DNA of 8,593 nucleotides from an uncultured Coriobacteriaceae bacterium (GTDB lineage Bacteria > Actinomycetota > Coriobacteriia > Coriobacteriales > QAMH01): the NCBI GenBank assembly GCA_900556425.1, contig USOR01000033.1, positions 1 to 8,593 of the forward strand, read 5' to 3'. Below the pieces are notes generated by a model that ran no database searches, was not told the origin of the DNA, and was given only the letters and a program-made list of their open reading frames with translations. Position numbers and translations under genes: made by a program. Below, piece after piece: positions 6,868 to 8,593 of this stretch (the stretch's first letter is position 1; the number at the start of each line of letters is the position of its first letter).

Positions 6868-7680
6868 CTACTCTTCGTCTTCGGGAAGCTCGAAGGCGAT
6901 GAAGTCGATGAAATCGTACTGCTCGTAGCGCTTGTTGATCGCCTTGATCGCGTCGGCGCGCGTTGCGAGCTTGTCGAGTATCTCGCGGCGACGGCGAAAC
7001 GCCAGGCGACCGAGCGTGCCGTATTCCTCGCGCAGCGCGTCGTATTCCTTGACGTAGGACATGACGTCGTCCTGGTACTCGGCGATGATTTCGTCGTTCG
7101 TCTCCTCCTGATCGCCCGCCTTGGCGTCCTGAGCGGCTGCCATGAGCTCCGCATGCTGGCGCGTGAGGTAGTTGATATCGGTGAGGCGCTGGCGCAGCTC
7201 GGTCTCGAACTTGTCGAGCTGAGCGGCCTTGGAGCGCGTGAAGGGCGTCATTGTGCTCGTGAAGCGTGCCCAGAACGACTCCATGAGCTGCTGGAGGGCA
7301 GTGACCTTCTTCACGAAGTCCTTGCCGAGCAGGCCGACTTCACGGCGGATGTTCTCGTGTTTGACCTGGTCGAAGACCTGGAGCGCCGTGAGCTCGCCGG
7401 CAAATTGGCGGCCAAGCAGCTCCTCGCGCTCGGTGACGTGCTCGGGGTCATACGTACCCGAACCTTCGGGCGCGTAGGGCTTGTTTCCGATGACGGAGAT
7501 CTCGTCACCGACCTCCTTGACGAGGTCAAGGAACTCGAGGATGCGTACGACGGTATCGTCCACGCTCTCCTTGCGGCGACGGAGGGACTCGGGCAGCGAC
7601 TTGTAGGCGTAGCGCTCGGCGGCCGTCATCTCGGGCCGGGGCGGGACGTACTTTCCACCTTTCCGCTGCTCTGCGGGCAT
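6868..7680 (-). CDS. Uncharacterised charged, helix-rich protein, coupled to ygiQ
   Basis: I do not recognise this 270-residue protein. It has no signal peptide or membrane segment, no cysteine, and is dominated by charged residues and alanine/leucine. Residues about 65-250 read as long amphipathic helices, possibly coiled coil. The N-terminus is basic and proline-containing (RKGGKYVPPRP), a segment around 75-85 (GNKPYAPEGSGTYD) is likely a loop, and the C-terminus is acidic (ELPEDEE). The start at MPAEQRKG is set by a strong AAAGGAG 5 bases upstream; the six extra residues of the longer reading overlap this site. A candidate promoter lies just upstream. The stop is 5 bases from the ygiQ start, so co-expression is likely and a structural or partner role for YgiQ is conceivable, but that is inference only. 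A cytoplasmic scaffold or envelope-associated coiled-coil protein is an equally open possibility. Confidence 0.88.
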   Translation of the reverse strand: MPAEQRKGGKYVPPRPEMTAAERYAYKSLPESLRRRKESVDDTVVRILEFLDLVKEVGDEISVIGNKPYAPEGSGTYDPEHVTEREELLGRQFAGELTALQVFDQVKHENIRREVGLLGKDFVKKVTALQQLMESFWARFTSTMTPFTRSKAAQLDKFETELRQRLTDINYLTRQHAELMAAAQDAKAGDQEETNDEIIAEYQDDVMSYVKEYDALREEYGTLGRLAFRRRREILDKLATRADAIKAINKRYEQYDFIDFIAFELPEDEE

Positions 7681-7685
7681 CTCAT

Positions 7686-7692
7686 CTCCTTT
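7686..7692 (-). promoter_or_regulatory. Ribosome-binding site deciding the start of the 270-residue gene
   Basis: AAAGGAG on the minus strand, 5 bases before the ATG at 7680. It lies within the extra codons of the longer in-frame reading, which is therefore unlikely. Confidence 0.85.
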
Positions 7693-7709
7693 GCACATAG
7701 GTTCAGTCT

Positions 7710-7739
7710 ATTCTACGCCCCAAAATGGTCGTCGGTAAA
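7710..7739 (-). promoter_or_regulatory. Candidate promoter of the 270-residue gene and ygiQ
   Basis: On the minus strand, TTTACC (7734-7739) and TAGAAT (7710-7715) are separated by 18 bases and lie about 30 bases before the start codon. TAGAAT matches five of six bases of the sigma-70 -10 consensus, and TTTACC matches four of six of the -35. It lies downstream of the PAP2 gene and its repeats, so the pair can be expressed separately. Confidence 0.5.
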
Positions 7740-7748
7740 TGGGGTTTC

Positions 7749-7776
7749 GGACAAACGTGCCTGGCACGCTGTCTCA
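7749..7776. repeat. Palindromic REP-like repeat, copy 4
   Basis: Contains CGTGCCTGGCACG centred on 7762, followed by CTGTCTCA; the left arm GGACAA is degenerate or shifted by one base relative to the right arm. Its last 21 bases match copy 3 in reverse complement. The right end TGTCTCA faces a TGAGTCA at 7781-7787 across AAAA, forming a second small imperfect hairpin. It lies between the PAP2 gene and the promoter region of the 270-residue gene. Confidence 0.75.
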
Positions 7777-7807
7777 AAAATGAGTCAATTGACGGGATAT
7801 GGCAGGC

Positions 7808-8356
7808 TTATGAGTCAGTGTGCCTGGCACGCTGACTCTTGTTCGAGGCGATGCGGTTGCTGAAATAGACGCCGAGTAGACCCGCGAGAGTACCGATGAT
7901 CGCGCCGGCAAGCACGTCGGTGGGGAAGTGCACGAAGAGGTAGAGACGCGAGAACGCGATGGCAACGGCCATGACCCAGGCGGCAATCTTCCAACCACGG
8001 GCGACGGGCGCGCGCGTGATCACGGTGGCGGCGAGGAACGAGGAGAGCGCGTGGCCCGAGGGAAACGAGAAGCTGGCCGGAGCCGCGATGAGGAGCATAT
8101 AGCTGGAATCGACGATGAAGGGGCGGGGACGGGCGACGAGGTTCTTGGCGCCAAACTCGCAGATGGCCCAGGTGATGGCAAGGGTCACGAGTAACGTGAC
8201 GCCCCAACGGCGTGTCTTGGGAAAGATAAGCAACAAGATGCCTGCTATGATCCAAATCAGGCCGTGATCGCCACACGCGGTGACGACGGGCATGAGCGCA
8301 TCGAGAAACGGGCAGCCGAGCAAGTCCTGGATACCGTAGAGTATGGCGAAGTCCAT
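7808..8356 (-). CDS. PAP2-family membrane phosphatase
   Basis: A 182-residue integral membrane protein of the type 2 phosphatidic acid phosphatase family. Members remove phosphate from lipid phosphates such as undecaprenyl pyrophosphate or phosphatidic acid on the outer face of the membrane; the substrate here cannot be read from sequence. The three family motifs are intact: KX6RP as Lys71 to Arg78-Pro79, PSGH at 99-102, and SRX5HX3D as Ser136-Arg137, His143 and Asp147. Hydrophobic segments near 33-45, 53-66, 103-113, 124-136 and 148-165 fit five or six membrane helices. The start MDFAILYG is fixed by AAAGGA 5 bases upstream; the longer reading to 8440 adds 28 residues without support. The last nine residues (SQRARHTDS) are encoded by a palindromic repeat, so the original C-terminus was probably replaced or extended. 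It is divergent from the modD-like gene. Confidence 0.93.
   Translation of the reverse strand: MDFAILYGIQDLLGCPFLDALMPVVTACGDHGLIWIIAGILLLIFPKTRRWGVTLLVTLAITWAICEFGAKNLVARPRPFIVDSSYMLLIAAPASFSFPSGHALSSFLAATVITRAPVARGWKIAAWVMAVAIAFSRLYLFVHFPTDVLAGAIIGTLAGLLGVYFSNRIASNKSQRARHTDS
7812..7838. repeat. Palindromic REP-like repeat, copy 5, inside the PAP2 3' end
   Basis: A 27-base palindrome centred on 7825 with outer arms GAGTCAG/CTGACTC and inner GTGCC/GGCAC, and one mismatched pair at 7819/7831. It is in the same orientation as copy 4: both carry GTGCCTGGCACGCTG followed by one variable base and CTC (7757-7775 and 7820-7838). Almost all of it is translated as the C-terminal end of the PAP2 protein, so it is both coding and structural. 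Confidence 0.8.
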
Positions 8357-8361
8357 GCGGG

Positions 8362-8368
8362 TCCTTTC
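8362..8368 (-). promoter_or_regulatory. Ribosome-binding site deciding the PAP2 start
   Basis: GAAAGGA on the minus strand, 5 bases before the ATG at 8356. It excludes the 28-residue N-terminal extension of the longest reading. Confidence 0.8.
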
Positions 8369-8460
8369 GGGATGATTGCTGGCATTGTGCCATATGGACA
8401 CGGTGATTGAAACGGCATGGTGCGCATTCCGAAAGGACACGCGATGGGGGAGAGGGGGAG

Positions 8461-8469
8461 TGGTAGTAT
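8461..8469 (+). promoter_or_regulatory. Candidate extended -10 element of the modD-like gene
   Basis: TGGTAGTAT fits an extended -10 (TG-n-TAGTAT, five of six to TATAAT) about 35 bases before the start codon and 25 bases before the ribosome-binding site. No good -35 was found at the right distance. If real, transcription begins after the in-frame ATG at 8444, supporting the start at 8504. Confidence 0.4.
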
Positions 8470-8493
8470 GTGCGGCATCTATCGTCGCAGACT

Positions 8494-8498
8494 AGGAG
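8494..8498 (+). promoter_or_regulatory. Ribosome-binding site of the modD-like gene
   Basis: AGGAG 5 bases before the ATG at 8504. It supports this start over the in-frame ATG at 8444. Confidence 0.65.
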
Positions 8499-8503
8499 CG
8501 CCC

Positions 8504-8593
8504 ATGTACATCTCCGATTCGTACCTCGAAGAACTCATCAGCGAGGATGTCCCGAGTGTCGACTTGACCACGCACGTGCTGGGCATCGGCGGG
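8504..8593 (+). CDS. modD: ModD-like (quinolinate phosphoribosyltransferase-related) protein, N-terminus only
   Basis: Only the first 30 codons are inside the window. The start reads MYISDSYLEELISEDVP followed by DLTT and LGIGG, which matches the N-terminus of ModD. ModD is related in sequence to quinolinate phosphoribosyltransferase NadC and is often found beside molybdate ABC-transport genes; its reaction is not firmly known. NadC itself is the main alternative, since it also has an ED...DxTT motif here; the LGIG ending favours ModD. The ATG is supported by AGGAG 5 bases upstream. An in-frame ATG at 8444, with its own AAAGGA upstream, would add 20 residues that do not resemble the family. 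Confidence 0.7.
   Translation, partial: MYISDSYLEELISEDVPSVDLTTHVLGIGG

Noticed and set aside
8390..8397. CCATATGG palindrome between the PAP2 and modD-like genes as an operator
   Set aside because: Symmetry stops after eight bases; such a short site is expected by chance.

Overview
This 8.6 kb window looks like chromosomal housekeeping DNA from a high-GC, Gram-positive-like anaerobe. An actinobacterium of the Coriobacteriia type is my best guess. The clues are the GC-rich codon use, AAAGGA/AGGAG ribosome-binding sites, a lipobox-bearing Amidase_2 lipoprotein, lysine synthesis through LL-diaminopimelate aminotransferase, and a methionine synthase whose reactivation domain is a separate gene. 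The taxonomic call is inference; there is no rRNA or other marker here. No tRNA, rRNA, CRISPR array, insertion sequence or phage gene was seen, and no gene-free stretch reaches 300 bases.

Layout from left to right: (1) a leftward group of metH (partial, runs off the left edge), a stand-alone B12-dependent methionine synthase activation-domain gene, pyrE (orotate phosphoribosyltransferase) and dapL (LL-diaminopimelate aminotransferase), all on the minus strand; (2) one rightward gene for a secreted peptidoglycan-amidase lipoprotein, divergent from dapL and convergent with the next gene; (3) a second leftward group of a PAP2-family membrane phosphatase, an unrecognised 270-residue charged helical protein, and a YgiQ-type radical SAM protein, the last two only 5 bases apart; (4) at the right edge, the first 30 codons of a rightward modD-like gene, divergent from the PAP2 gene.

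The metH and activation-domain genes work together: MetH makes methionine from homocysteine, and the separate domain is expected to supply AdoMet for reductive rescue of oxidised cobalamin. pyrE (pyrimidines) and dapL (lysine and meso-DAP) belong to unrelated pathways and are probably only neighbours.

The most unusual signal is a family of five short palindromic, REP-like repeats in the gaps around pyrE and dapL and after the PAP2 gene. Most share the core GTGCCTGGCACG with outer arms TGAGACA/TGTCTCA or close variants. Two copies begin exactly on the TGA stop codon of the gene they follow (pyrE, dapL). A third encodes the last residues of the PAP2 protein. I see no convincing undescribed multi-gene system; the repeats and the unknown 270-residue protein are the things worth following.
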